From: Mucilaginibacter ginsenosidivorax
GTDB lineage: Bacteria > Bacteroidota > Bacteroidia > Sphingobacteriales > Sphingobacteriaceae
Assembly: GCF_007971525.1 (NCBI RefSeq)
Contig: NZ_CP042437.1
Coordinates: 992,001-1,056,000 of the forward strand
Length of the DNA: 64,000 nt
Direction of reading: 5' to 3'
The notes beneath the pieces are model-generated. The model did not search any database. It was not told the origin of the DNA and worked only from the letters and a program-made list of their open reading frames with translations. Position numbers and translations under genes: made by a program. This document shows positions 16,870-26,168 of this stretch, piece after piece (the stretch's first letter is position 1; every line of letters starts with the position of its first letter).

Positions 16870-18456
16870 ATGAGTATCCTCATCCGTTCACTCGCGTATA
16901 TTCATCCCGATAGGGAAACCCTTTTTGAAAATATAAACCTTGCCATAGCTAAAGGCGAAAAAGCCGCACTTGTAGGTTTTAACGGCACCGGAAAATCAAC
17001 GCTATTACAGTTGCTTGCCGGACGATTACAAGCCACCGGCGGAACGGTTACGCTTTCCGAACCCTTTTGGTATGTTCCGCAGCAAGTGGGTAATACCAAC
17101 CAAACCATTGCCGAAGCTTTACAGGTTGGTAAAAAGCTCACGGCCTTCAGGGCCATCCTGAACGGCGATGTCCACCCTAATCATTTTGTTGAATTGCATG
17201 ACGATTGGGAAATTGAAGAAAAAATAAAGGCGAGCCTGGCACACTGGCAACTGCAATACCTTGAGCCGCAGCAAACCATGAGCATGCTTAGCGGCGGGGA
17301 AAAGGCCAAAGTGATGTTGGCAGGCATCACATTGCATCAGCCGGGCATTATTTTATTGGATGAGCCCAGTAATCATCTTGATACACAAAGCAGGGAGCAA
17401 CTTTACCGGTTAATTGAAACCAGTAAGGCCACTATCCTTGCGGTAAGCCACGACCGCACCTTGCTAAATTTATTGCCCCTGACTATAGAATTAAGCGCTG
17501 TTGGCCTGGAGCGGTTTGGTGGTAACTATGATTTTTATGAAAGCCAAAAACAGCAGGACATCGATGCCCTGCAGGCCCGCGTTCATGAACAAACTAAAAT
17601 TCTTAAACAGGCCAAAGCAAAAGTCCGGGAACTAACAGAACAACGCCAGCAGCAGGAAGCCCGCGGCAAAGCACAGGGTAATAGCGGCTCGTTGCCCCGG
17701 ATCCTGGCCGGTCGGCGCAAAGCCCAGGCACAACAAAGCAGTGCCAGGATAAGCGGTGTTCAGGATGAAAAAATAAGCCAGATTGCTGCAAAGCTCAGCG
17801 AACAAAGAGCCAGCCTTCAAACGTATCAGCCTCCTGTTATCATGCTCAAAAGCTCTGGCCTGCACGCCGGCAAAGTATTGATTGATGCCCGGGAAATCAG
17901 TTTCGGGTACGGCGAAATCTCCTTATGGCAGCCCTTAACGTTCCAGGTCCGTTCGGGCTACCGCGTGCAGGTTACCGGGGCCAATGGTTCCGGGAAAACC
18001 ACGCTGCTCAGCATACTCATGGGCCAATTACAACCCACCACGGGTTATATTAGTTGCGCCGCTTTTAGCTACGCATATCTTGACCAGGAGTATACCCTGA
18101 TTGATGAAAAGTTAGGTATTTTTGAACAGGCGCAACAATGCAATAGCCGCTTGTTACCTGAGCACGAACTGCGGTCGCTGTTGGTTTATGCCCAGTTTCC
18201 CGCCGAAACCTGGAACCTGAGATGTGCAACTTTAAGCGGGGGCGAGAAACTGAAACTGGCCCTTTGCTGCCTGTCACTCCGCCACGTTGCTCCCGATATA
18301 CTCATCCTGGATGAACCCACCAATAACCTTGACCTGCAAAGCATGGAAATGTTGATCAGAACGGTAAGAGATTTTGGTGGAACGCTAATCCTTATCACGC
18401 ACGATGCCTGGTTTGCCGAACAAACAGGCATCAACAGTATCATTCGGCTGACCTGA
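16870..18456 (+). CDS. ABC-F family ATPase, possible ribosome-protection antibiotic resistance protein
   Basis: 528 residues, two ATP-binding cassettes and no membrane segment. Cassette 1: GFNGTGKST, LSGGEKAK, IILLDEPSNHLD. Cassette 2: GANGSGKTT, LSGGEKLK, ILILDEPTNNLD. The linker (about 220-335) is a long Gln/Lys/Arg-rich helical stretch (QARVHEQTKILKQAKAKV) with PRILAGRRKAQAQQ, the part that enters the ribosomal E-site in this family. ABC-F proteins act on ribosomes: some displace antibiotics, others relieve stalls. The regulated leader upstream points to a drug-induced resistance type (inference). Its 3' end overlaps the convergent HxlR gene by 17 bases. Confidence 0.9.
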   Translation: MSILIRSLAYIHPDRETLFENINLAIAKGEKAALVGFNGTGKSTLLQLLAGRLQATGGTVTLSEPFWYVPQQVGNTNQTIAEALQVGKKLTAFRAILNGDVHPNHFVELHDDWEIEEKIKASLAHWQLQYLEPQQTMSMLSGGEKAKVMLAGITLHQPGIILLDEPSNHLDTQSREQLYRLIETSKATILAVSHDRTLLNLLPLTIELSAVGLERFGGNYDFYESQKQQDIDALQARVHEQTKILKQAKAKVRELTEQRQQQEARGKAQGNSGSLPRILAGRRKAQAQQSSARISGVQDEKISQIAAKLSEQRASLQTYQPPVIMLKSSGLHAGKVLIDAREISFGYGEISLWQPLTFQVRSGYRVQVTGANGSGKTTLLSILMGQLQPTTGYISCAAFSYAYLDQEYTLIDEKLGIFEQAQQCNSRLLPEHELRSLLVYAQFPAETWNLRCATLSGGEKLKLALCCLSLRHVAPDILILDEPTNNLDLQSMEMLIRTVRDFGGTLILITHDAWFAEQTGINSIIRLT

Positions 18457-18811
18457 TCTTCTCGCGGTGTTGTTTACCCCACTTAATCATCTCGAGGATA
18501 ATATCGCCGAAACTCCGGCAATATTCCGTCACGGTATATTCCACCAGCACGGGGGTGTCTGGTGTTACCGTGCGTTTAAGCAACTGGTTAGCCTCCATTT
18601 CTTTAAGTTCGCGGGATAACATGCGCGTTGTAATACCCGGTATGCTCCGCTCAATATCGCGAAAACGCTTATTGCCGTTGCAAAGTGAGTTAATGATCGG
18701 CAGCTTCCATTTGCCGCCAATAACATAAATTGTGTCCTGTAAGGCCCTTACTTCCTCTTGTTGGTTACGCGGTGTGGATAAAACTTCTGCCGCTTTCTCT
18801 GCTACTCCCAT
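18440..18811 (-). CDS. HxlR family transcriptional regulator
   Basis: 123 residues with the HxlR winged helix-turn-helix: VIGGKWKLPIINSLCNGNKRFRDIERSIPGITTRMLSRELKEMEANQLL and the wing VEYTVTEYCRSFGDII. Many family members sense electrophiles or quinones through Cys; Cys44 and Cys99 (approximate) are present here. It is divergent from an SDR gene 60 bases away and is its likely repressor or activator. Confidence 0.9.
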   Translation of the reverse strand: MGVAEKAAEVLSTPRNQQEEVRALQDTIYVIGGKWKLPIINSLCNGNKRFRDIERSIPGITTRMLSRELKEMEANQLLKRTVTPDTPVLVEYTVTEYCRSFGDIILEMIKWGKQHREKIRSAE

Positions 18812-18867
18812 ACTGGTATACTCTGTGATACTGGTAACAAAGTTATACCATTTTCGCCATAAATTTG
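18810..18867. promoter_or_regulatory. HxlR/SDR divergent promoters and candidate operator
   Basis: The minus strand has TAACTTTG (18845-18838), a -7 box for hxlR; the plus strand has TAAATTTG (18860-18867), four bases before the SDR ATG. Between them are direct repeats ATACTGGTA at 18810 and 18828, and an inverted pair TGGTATAC (18814) / GTTATACCA (18842). HxlR bound here would overlap its own promoter. The SDR mRNA would be nearly leaderless. Confidence 0.55.
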
Positions 18868-18871
18868 TATC

Positions 18872-19615
18872 ATGGAAACTTTAAAAAATAAAATAGCCGT
18901 TATAACCGGCGGCAACAGCGGTATAGGCTATGCCACCGCTAAAGAAATGAAAGCGCAGGGTGCCACAGTAATCATAACAGGACGAAGGCCGGAAGCCTTA
19001 GATCGGGCTGTAAACGAACTCGGCGTAACGGGTTTTATCGCCGATCAATCAAGTATAATACAGACTGAAGACCTCGTAAAAAAGATCGAAACACAATTCG
19101 GCAAAATAGATATCCTGTTCATCAATGCCGGCATTGCAGGTACCGCGCCCATCGAACAGGCTACCGAAACACTTTTTGACAGCATTATCGACATCAATTT
19201 CAAAGGTGCGTATTTTACGCTCAGCAAATTTATACCGTTGCTGAACGATGGTGCATCGGTTGTGTTCCTTTCATCCAATACGGCCAGCATGAATGGGGTA
19301 CATTCATCTATTTATTCTTCGGGTAAAGCTGCGCTGAATTCGGTCATGCGCATCGCCGCCCTTGAACTGGCTCCCCGCGGCATCCGCGTAAACTCAGTTA
19401 GTCCGGGCCCCACTCAAACAGAGATACTTAATAAAATTGGCATGGATGAAACAGCGCGAAAAAACCTGGACAACTGGATGATTGAACGCATCCCTTTAAA
19501 GAAAATGGGCCAGCCCGGGGATGTGGCCAAAATGGTGGCCTATTTCTCGGGCGACGCAGCAAAATTCATAACCGGGGCCGAAGTTGTGATGGATGGCGGC
19601 ATGAGCCTGGCATGA
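18872..19615 (+). CDS. SDR family oxidoreductase
   Basis: 247-residue classical short-chain dehydrogenase/reductase. Cofactor site TGGNSGIGYA near the N-terminus, with TGRR after strand 2 (an Arg pair that favours NADP), then NAG, a catalytic Ser in FLSSNTAS, YSSGKAA (Tyr-x-x-x-Lys), and PGPTQTEI. It would reduce or oxidise a carbonyl/alcohol in the cytoplasm. Divergent from the HxlR regulator, a common pairing in which the SDR is induced by reactive carbonyls or quinones (inference). Confidence 0.92.
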   Translation: METLKNKIAVITGGNSGIGYATAKEMKAQGATVIITGRRPEALDRAVNELGVTGFIADQSSIIQTEDLVKKIETQFGKIDILFINAGIAGTAPIEQATETLFDSIIDINFKGAYFTLSKFIPLLNDGASVVFLSSNTASMNGVHSSIYSSGKAALNSVMRIAALELAPRGIRVNSVSPGPTQTEILNKIGMDETARKNLDNWMIERIPLKKMGQPGDVAKMVAYFSGDAAKFITGAEVVMDGGMSLA

Positions 19616-19627
19616 GGTAACAATAAT

Positions 19628-19664
19628 AACTGGCGGCAGGCTGAATTTAAAGCATCCGCCAGTT
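19628..19664 (+). terminator. Hairpin after SDR gene
   Basis: AACTGGCGG and CCGCCAGTT form a perfect 9-bp stem around a 19-base loop, 12 bases past the SDR stop. It is followed by TAACTTTAT rather than a strong T-run, so it is a moderate terminator. Confidence 0.45.
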
Positions 19665-19719
19665 TAACTTTATAACCAACAAACATAGCCAGAACATCGG
19701 GGCGCAACAAAAACCGTGC

Positions 19720-20121
19720 TTAAAAGCTTTTAAATAAAGCCACGCTTTTAGGCGTCACTTTGCCTATCCTTTTATCTTTATGCAATACCAATTCACAAAG
19801 CTGTATGGCGGCACTCTCAAAATCATCGTGGCTGTTACTGAGCAGCAACCAGGCTGTATCAAATGACTCGCCCTCATCAAAAGAAAAATTCGTGATCGCC
19901 GGAATTTCCGCCTTCAAACTGGCGTGATCATCCCGTTTTGTACATATCCAAATGCCGTTATGCTGCGGATTTTTTTCGGTCTCCCGGAAGATTAGTATGA
20001 TCTTTCCGTCGAAATAGAGATAAAACATACCCACCGCCGGCTTAACAATTACGCCGGCAGGCAGGTAATCCAACAGGAAGTCAAAAGGCATCGCTTTTTT
20101 CATTGGCAGTATTTTGTCCAT
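19720..20121 (-). CDS. Small protein of unknown function, possibly TfoX/YjbR-like
   Basis: 133 residues, cytoplasmic, no signal. The pattern AVGMFYLYFDGKIILIFRE followed by NGIWICTK and ASLKAEIPAI vaguely recalls the TfoX N-terminal/YjbR fold (a beta-sheet with PMFG..YxxGK), but key residues differ, so I do not assign it. Divergent from the DUF1801 gene with 36 bases between; both are small and single-domain. Confidence 0.6.
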   Translation of the reverse strand: MDKILPMKKAMPFDFLLDYLPAGVIVKPAVGMFYLYFDGKIILIFRETEKNPQHNGIWICTKRDDHASLKAEIPAITNFSFDEGESFDTAWLLLSNSHDDFESAAIQLCELVLHKDKRIGKVTPKSVALFKSF

Positions 20122-20157
20122 TAAATATAATCAATTGGTTTTGCTTATCTTTAGTAT

Positions 20158-20550
20158 ATGAGCATTACGGAATTTATCAGCGATGCGCCCGCAGAAAGGC
20201 AGGCCTTTTTGATCACTTTGCATGAAGCAATCATAGCTAACGACCCAACAATCACCCCTGTAATCAAACTAATGATGGGCAAAGAAATGATTTTATACGA
20301 GGAGCGTGGCTTTATGAAATACGGACTGGCGAGTGCAAAGGCTTATATGTCGTTGCACTGCCTGCCCATGTACATGAACCCCACACTGCACGGGCAATTT
20401 GAAAATTTGTTGCCGGATGCGAAATTCCAGAAGGGTTGCATCAATTTTAAAGATGAATCTGAAATGCCCGCCACGGCCCTCGCCACACTGATCGCTGCAT
20501 GTTCGGGTATAAGTATCGCAGACATGCTGGAAAAACGAAAAAGAAAATAG
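20158..20550 (+). CDS. DUF1801 domain protein
   Basis: 130 residues. The pattern DAPAERQAFLITLHEAI at the start, Tyr/Gly-rich strands in the middle (MKYGLASAKAYMSLHCLPM) and KFQKGCINFKDESEMPATALATLIAAC fit DUF1801 (YdhG-like fold, related to frataxin-like CyaY/YjbR structures). The role is unknown. Near-consensus TATCTTTA lies four bases before the ATG. Lys/Arg-rich tail. Confidence 0.75.
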   Translation: MSITEFISDAPAERQAFLITLHEAIIANDPTITPVIKLMMGKEMILYEERGFMKYGLASAKAYMSLHCLPMYMNPTLHGQFENLLPDAKFQKGCINFKDESEMPATALATLIAACSGISIADMLEKRKRK

Positions 20551-20666
20551 CCAGCCAATGAACTATACTCGTCCCAAATTTGAGGGCTTGTTCGGCGCGG
20601 TTGCATATGTCTATGTGCCGCACCTATAAATGATAGTAAACAGGGCCATGGTCAATAAAAGTGGGA

Positions 20667-22697
20667 TTATCTCTCCAAAGTTACCCGATCAAAGCTGATG
20701 GTAGTAGGCGTTGCCATTGAGCCGGAAGAAACAGCCAGGCCTGCTAATAACATTTTTTTTGTTTGGCCAGTTACTGAACCAATTTTTGTCCAGTTTTTTC
20801 CATCAACTGAAGAGAAGCCAGAAACAACCTCCCCTTTTCGTTGTAAACGGAGCCAATAATACCCCGTGAGGCGGCTGAAAGTAACTACCGGCTCAGCAAG
20901 CAACTGGTTTGATGTAACAGTTTTTGTTTGTTTTCCCGCTAACTCCCGGGAAAGCAAACAGGTGTACCAGCGTGGCGCCTCCGCCTGACCCGATGGTTCA
21001 GGTTTTACCATTAAAGCTATCTGCGGCACATTAACCGTTAATCCTTCGCGGATAACCAGGCCAAAACTGGTAAACTGCGAACTGACCTGCGGAACGTACC
21101 GGCATGTGATGGCCCCATCGTCGTTTAAGGTAGTGTAAATAAACTTAAACTGATTACGTGAGCTGTCGATACCCATTCCGCCCGCTGTTATGGTAAATTG
21201 CTGTCCATCAAAAACGGCCGTACTTTTTTGTCCTAGTCCTACGCTATCTCCAACATCTGCCTGTTCCCAATTTGCCCGGAAATCCGTTGTGATGCTAACC
21301 GGATAAGCAGCTTCGCCCCTGCCCCATTTATTAACCGCCGACACTACATAATAATAAGTTTTCCCTTTTACCACTTTATTATCCTGGTATAACGCATGAG
21401 TGAGATGGTCTGCAATGACCAAATAAGGTCCATTTCTATTTCCTGCTCTTTTAACGGTATAGTAATCCGCTCCTACAGCGGCTATCCAGGTTACAGTATT
21501 GCTGTTTAATGACGTTTTAGCTAACAGACCCGACGGTGCTTCCGGAATGGTATTTACATCATATTTCCCTTTTACCGATGCCGTCCTGGAATAAAGCAGC
21601 GTTCCAAATCCCACATGGTCGGCGCCCGGTAGCCCCTGTTGTTCCGGCCTCATCTTTTCGGCAGCCTGCCTGGTATAGGGGGCTGCTAAACCCATCCGGT
21701 TTACGTAATGATTATAAATTTGTTCATACACCGCCCGCAGTCTCCCCCTGCCTTCTGATGATAGCTGCTGATGCAAATATTTACCTGTTCTGTCCATTGC
21801 GGGTGTATAAGGAACATCCAGCCCCAGGTTATACCTGGCGGTATATTCAAAACCTTTTAATAAACGGTTATCTGCATAAGCATATAAATTTAATCCCTGC
21901 TGCCAGGCCATCTCGGCACAATCACCCAAATGGGCTATGCCCAACTGGGTATGACTTTGATCCCTGCCGCTTTCCTGGCATTGGCCCGCATCATTAATAA
22001 TATAATTAACCAAACTTCCGTCGCCTGCGCCATCAATATAATAATGTAAAGCCCGTTCAAATATGGGGCGGTCGTTGCAAAAAACGCCTATCGCCATCAT
22101 GGTTTTCATGGCAGCCGCATCCCAATTACCGTTGGCAAACGGAGCAAAATCTTTGATAACCGGGTATATCACTTCATGAAAATGATGCTCTGTTTTTTCG
22201 ATATCCGCTGCAGACCAACCCGAATGGGTATAGCGCAGAATTTCGGCAGCATTCACCATTTTAAATGGCCCAAGCCCGGCCATTAATACAGCATCGCGCC
22301 CGGTTATTGATTTTAATGTTGATGACCAGGAATTAACAATTTCAATAGCTTTATCAGCATAAGCCTGTTGACCTGTAAGCGCCCACATCAATGCATTTTG
22401 ATAAGCAGCATTAGCATCCGCATCATAAACAGCCTGCCCAATGGTGGGGTTCCGGCCTACTATTTCCATAGGCCCCTGCATACGATAGGTATTTTGTGAT
22501 TGCGGATGCGCCTGAAGAACCAGGAACCCGCTGTATATAGGTTCCTGTTTTTCTCTTATGGCTGTTTTCATCCGCTCTATATCCTGCGTGTTTTGCAATA
22601 ATCCGGGATGTGTAAACGACTGTGCTTTTGCAAAATCAGCCAGCAACAATAATAAAAAGCAGCACAGAAGTAAACATATTCCTTTTATATAATTCAT
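20667..22697 (-). CDS. Secreted alginate-lyase-family enzyme with FN3 and beta-sandwich domains
   Basis: 676 residues. Signal peptide (ICLLLCCFLLLLLADFAKAQ). Residues about 27-370 form an alpha/alpha-barrel of the alginate_lyase family, with GNWDAAAMKTMMAIGVF and QESGRDQSHTQLGIAHL carrying the Asn, Trp, Gln, Arg and His residues used in such lyases. Residues about 385-475 are a fibronectin type III domain (APSGLLAKTSLNSNTVTW), and the last ~200 a laminin-G/DUF1349-like beta-sandwich probably for carbohydrate binding. It should cleave a uronic acid polymer by beta-elimination. Third gene of an operon with GH43 and an esterase. Confidence 0.82.
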   Translation of the reverse strand: MNYIKGICLLLCCFLLLLLADFAKAQSFTHPGLLQNTQDIERMKTAIREKQEPIYSGFLVLQAHPQSQNTYRMQGPMEIVGRNPTIGQAVYDADANAAYQNALMWALTGQQAYADKAIEIVNSWSSTLKSITGRDAVLMAGLGPFKMVNAAEILRYTHSGWSAADIEKTEHHFHEVIYPVIKDFAPFANGNWDAAAMKTMMAIGVFCNDRPIFERALHYYIDGAGDGSLVNYIINDAGQCQESGRDQSHTQLGIAHLGDCAEMAWQQGLNLYAYADNRLLKGFEYTARYNLGLDVPYTPAMDRTGKYLHQQLSSEGRGRLRAVYEQIYNHYVNRMGLAAPYTRQAAEKMRPEQQGLPGADHVGFGTLLYSRTASVKGKYDVNTIPEAPSGLLAKTSLNSNTVTWIAAVGADYYTVKRAGNRNGPYLVIADHLTHALYQDNKVVKGKTYYYVVSAVNKWGRGEAAYPVSITTDFRANWEQADVGDSVGLGQKSTAVFDGQQFTITAGGMGIDSSRNQFKFIYTTLNDDGAITCRYVPQVSSQFTSFGLVIREGLTVNVPQIALMVKPEPSGQAEAPRWYTCLLSRELAGKQTKTVTSNQLLAEPVVTFSRLTGYYWLRLQRKGEVVSGFSSVDGKNWTKIGSVTGQTKKMLLAGLAVSSGSMATPTTISFDRVTLER

Positions 22698-22793
22698 GAT
22701 TTATTTATGGTATTGTAATTTATAAGATGCTCATTTTATGGCTTTAATAGCTAAAAACTTTCTGCCTTGTGCTTCGCGATATACCAATAAGAT

Positions 22794-24410
22794 TCATCGC
22801 CTGGTTACATAAAAAGTTTGTTCAACCGGTTCTGCAGATTGATATAAAGGTGCTGTTACCCTCCCCCATTGATAAGCTACAACTTTAATCTTTACGGGGT
22901 ATTTACTTTTGACAGGGATAGGTGTAAATTTAATGACACTATTTTTCACATATGCCGGCCCCGAAATAATATAATAATCCACAGGTAATGCCGAATCTGA
23001 CGTGGCATGTAAAGCAAGTTCTTTGGTGCCATATTTAACATCTTGTATCTTTTGAAATGTTATTTTCTGGGGTTTACCAGTTGTTAATTTAGCTGGGATA
23101 GCCATCTTACCAGGTTGTACCGCATGCCGATATTCGGCATCGCCTGCATTTTCTTCCTGTATCCAAAGATCACCTCCCATGCCCGACCGGTCAAATTGTA
23201 ATCTGAATGAAGAGGCGCCTGTTTGTATTGCCGGACCAGTGATTACCCTAAAACTAATGGCGCCTGCCGCATGCCCCAATTTTTGGCCACCGCCAATAAG
23301 TTCCGGCGGCATTTCTGATAAAAAACCTCCTTTTAGCTGGAATGAAACACCATCCTGTCCTGGTTCAAATCCCAAGGCCGCAAAACCCAATTTAGCAACC
23401 GGCAATAGCTGATCATCTTGTATAAAAGTAATCATTTGCCTTTTGCGCTTTACACGGTCGCCTTCAAATCTCATAGCTGCCACTGCTGTTTCCTGATCAA
23501 AAAACCAATATGCATTGGCGCTATTTCCCTTAAATGATTTATAAGGGGCAGGTAAAAACTCATCCTTTTCCATACCGCCGGTACCTGTTAACCATCCCGA
23601 TGATCTTTCAATAGGGTTTAAAGCCGACTGTCCGGGTTGCGGCAAACGGTACTGACATGCTTTACGGATATACAACGCGATAAACTTTGCCAGGCGTGCC
23701 GACCAGTCAAAATGCCCGCCACCCGGATCAGTTACTACGCCAACCAAATTATCTGAATCCTGGCTGCGCAAGGCTAAAGCGGTTTGCTTTACCACAGGCC
23801 AGTAAAAGTCACGATCTCCTGGCTTCGTAGCGGGGTCGGGCACACGGTATTGCGGCCATTCGGTAGTTTCTCCCACTACGTAACAAAGCGGGATACCGCT
23901 AAATTTCAGGGAATCCGGAAGCGGTATGGTTTTTACGGGGATGCATGCAATGGTACGTTCAGGCAAAGCATTCGCAAAGGTCCAGGCAAAATGCCCGTTA
24001 GCCGAGTGTCCCATGGGTATAACCGGGGCCGTTTTTAATTCCAGATAACCCGATTGCAGGGCCAGGTCATCCATCATTTGCTGAAAAATATTTTCCATTC
24101 CGGGTTTCATATCAGCAGTTAAAGATTGATCCCCCCTTTGTGCAGGCCCAATCCAAATGATACCCAAACCTATCTCAGCAGCCGTGCGCCGGATGAACGG
24201 ATCCTCCAGCCAGTTACGTTCCAGCAAATTAGCAAGGGATACAATTACACCGTTAAGCTGTTTACAATTTGGTGGTATCCATAAATAAGCATTCCGGGTA
24301 CCAACCTTTACACTATACTGGTAAACGTGATCTTCAGGCCTATACTGCGCTTTACAATTGCTAACCAAAACAAAAACAGCCAGCAACAACAGGGTGATAT
24401 TACGGATCAT
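22794..24410 (-). CDS. Secreted alpha/beta hydrolase, probable carbohydrate esterase
   Basis: 538 residues. Signal peptide (MIRNITLLLLAVFVLVSNCKAQ). The N-terminal ~250 residues are an alpha/beta hydrolase with the nucleophile elbow GHSANGH and a later DPGGGHFDW His. The C-terminal ~260 residues look beta-rich with no family I can name. It sits between GH43 and the alginate-lyase-family gene, 44 and 96 bases away, in one minus-strand operon. It likely removes acetyl, methyl or feruloyl groups from the same glycan; the exact ester is unknown. Confidence 0.72.
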   Translation of the reverse strand: MIRNITLLLLAVFVLVSNCKAQYRPEDHVYQYSVKVGTRNAYLWIPPNCKQLNGVIVSLANLLERNWLEDPFIRRTAAEIGLGIIWIGPAQRGDQSLTADMKPGMENIFQQMMDDLALQSGYLELKTAPVIPMGHSANGHFAWTFANALPERTIACIPVKTIPLPDSLKFSGIPLCYVVGETTEWPQYRVPDPATKPGDRDFYWPVVKQTALALRSQDSDNLVGVVTDPGGGHFDWSARLAKFIALYIRKACQYRLPQPGQSALNPIERSSGWLTGTGGMEKDEFLPAPYKSFKGNSANAYWFFDQETAVAAMRFEGDRVKRKRQMITFIQDDQLLPVAKLGFAALGFEPGQDGVSFQLKGGFLSEMPPELIGGGQKLGHAAGAISFRVITGPAIQTGASSFRLQFDRSGMGGDLWIQEENAGDAEYRHAVQPGKMAIPAKLTTGKPQKITFQKIQDVKYGTKELALHATSDSALPVDYYIISGPAYVKNSVIKFTPIPVKSKYPVKIKVVAYQWGRVTAPLYQSAEPVEQTFYVTRR

Positions 24411-24454
24411 GGAGCTTACAATTAATTTCTATTATTTTTTAACCAGGATTTGAT

Positions 24455-26098
24455 TTATGGAGTTATCCTAAACCAGTCAAAATCGGCATAACCTCCCATG
24501 CGTACATCAGGCTTGCTGATACAAAATAACCCCACCTTGGCTCCTATCCATTTATCGGACTGCGCAGAAAACGGCTGTCCAATATCCTTAAAATTTATCC
24601 CATCTTCGCTATAACTAAAACTACACCGGGCATCGGGCGAACTCACATGCACCCGGAAGTAAACTGCGGATTGATTGATCCTATCCTCAGCCAAAACCTC
24701 CTCCAAATTGCCATTTAATGATCCCCTACAGATGATCTGGTTTACTTTAAACCCTTTTTCATCTTTAGAAACACACAGGTACGAATAGTCATTCCCCATA
24801 ATAAGCAAGCCTGTCTTCTTACCTTGCCATATTCCCCATTCCACTTGATAGTCTACTTTGGTGGTTGCCGTAAAATCAGCGGCCGGGAACTTTTGCAGCA
24901 GCAGATTGGGAACAGGCCAAAGGTTTGAGGCATCCTGATCTGTTGGATAAGCAAACAACCGTAAATAACCCGAGCCGGGAATCAGCGCGCTCCATTGAAT
25001 TTTGGGGTTGGCGTGCCATTGCCATTGTAAACCGGGCTTATCAGCATTAAACTCGTCACTTTCAGCAGGAGTTGCCATCGGATAGCGTTTACCCACATCG
25101 GGCTTTTTGAAAACAGATACCGGTTCTCCTTTTCCATCGCCATCATCATCTTTTCCAATCGCCGGCCAATTATTTACCCATTTAACAGGCTCCAGATGCA
25201 AAACTCTGCCATAAGGTCCTTTATCCTGAAAGTGAATAAACCAGGGCTCACCGGTTTGTGTCTCTACCAGCGCACCCTGGTGTGGACCATTTACAACCGT
25301 TCCGCCCTGATCCATCACTACTTTGCTTTCATACGGGCCGTATAAATGCTTTGAGCGCAAGGCAAGCTGCCAGCCGGTAGCCACACCACCCGCTGGCGCC
25401 AGTATGTAATAATAACCGTTGCGCTTATAAAATTTAGGGCCCTCTATGGTATGGTTATCACCGTGTCCATCATAAACATGTTTACCATCATCGGTAACGC
25501 CAGTGCCTGCCGCATTTAACCGAAAGACGGTCAGCAAACTATTAACCCCGGCACGACTGCCCGCCCAGGCAACTGCCAGATAGCCTTTACCATCATCATC
25601 CCAAAAAGGACAAGGGTCAATAATTCCCTTGCCAGGCAGTACCAATAGGGGTTTACTCCACTCACCAGCCGGATTTTTGGCTTTCACCATATAAATACCA
25701 TAATCAGGATCGGGGTAGTATATATAAAATTCGCCCTTGTGAAAACGGATGGCGGGAGCCCAAACGCCCTTGCCATGCTGTGGCTTATCATAAACAGCTT
25801 CCGGGATTTGCCTTGTCAGCGCATAATTAATCAGCGTCCAGTTAACCAGGTCTTTGGAATGCAAAATGGGCAAACCGGGCATACAATTAAAACTCGATGA
25901 AACCAGGTAATAATCGTCTTTAACACGTATGGCATCAGGATCTGAATAATCTGCATAAAGAACAGGATTTTTATAGGTACCGTTTCCCTGATCTGATACC
26001 CATGTTTTTGAAAGGGGATTTATTTGCGCTATTGCATTAAACGTAATCGTTATGACGCCTAATAGCGCAACAAAAAAAACCACCATCTTATTGTTCAT
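24455..26098 (-). CDS. GH43 family glycosidase (beta-xylosidase/arabinofuranosidase type) with C-terminal sandwich domain
   Basis: 547 residues from the ATG at 26098; a TTG two codons upstream is less likely because the -7 box ends at 26102. Signal peptide (VVFFVALLGVITITFNAIAQ). Five-bladed propeller with NPVLYADYSDPDAIR (base Asp), IDPCPFWDDDGK (pKa-tuning Asp) and TIEGPKFYKR (acid Glu). A second domain (about 335-545) resembles the GH43 C-terminal concanavalin-like domain. It releases arabinose or xylose from side chains. First gene of a three-gene operon. Confidence 0.9.
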   Translation of the reverse strand: MNNKMVVFFVALLGVITITFNAIAQINPLSKTWVSDQGNGTYKNPVLYADYSDPDAIRVKDDYYLVSSSFNCMPGLPILHSKDLVNWTLINYALTRQIPEAVYDKPQHGKGVWAPAIRFHKGEFYIYYPDPDYGIYMVKAKNPAGEWSKPLLVLPGKGIIDPCPFWDDDGKGYLAVAWAGSRAGVNSLLTVFRLNAAGTGVTDDGKHVYDGHGDNHTIEGPKFYKRNGYYYILAPAGGVATGWQLALRSKHLYGPYESKVVMDQGGTVVNGPHQGALVETQTGEPWFIHFQDKGPYGRVLHLEPVKWVNNWPAIGKDDDGDGKGEPVSVFKKPDVGKRYPMATPAESDEFNADKPGLQWQWHANPKIQWSALIPGSGYLRLFAYPTDQDASNLWPVPNLLLQKFPAADFTATTKVDYQVEWGIWQGKKTGLLIMGNDYSYLCVSKDEKGFKVNQIICRGSLNGNLEEVLAEDRINQSAVYFRVHVSSPDARCSFSYSEDGINFKDIGQPFSAQSDKWIGAKVGLFCISKPDVRMGGYADFDWFRITP

Positions 26099-26101
26099 AG
26101 C

Positions 26102-26109
26102 CAAATATA
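26102..26109 (-). promoter_or_regulatory. -7 promoter box abutting the GH43 start
   Basis: TATATTTG on the minus strand followed by GCT and the ATG at 26098. Transcription would start at the start codon. There is no -33 TTTG; the G-block repeats 32 bases upstream could recruit an activator. Confidence 0.55.
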
Positions 26110-26141
26110 GTTCGAAATTAGTGTAAATGAAGGGTTCACAT

Positions 26142-26168
26142 GGGGGAGCAACCGGTCAAACAAGGGGG
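26142..26168. promoter_or_regulatory. Spaced G-block site, copy 2 (candidate activator site)
   Basis: GGGGG, 17 bases, GGGGG; the spacer includes GGTCAAACA. Same spacing and core as 13202-13228. Its near edge is 32 bases upstream of the GH43 -7 box, a good position for an activator replacing the missing -33 contact. Confidence 0.5.
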
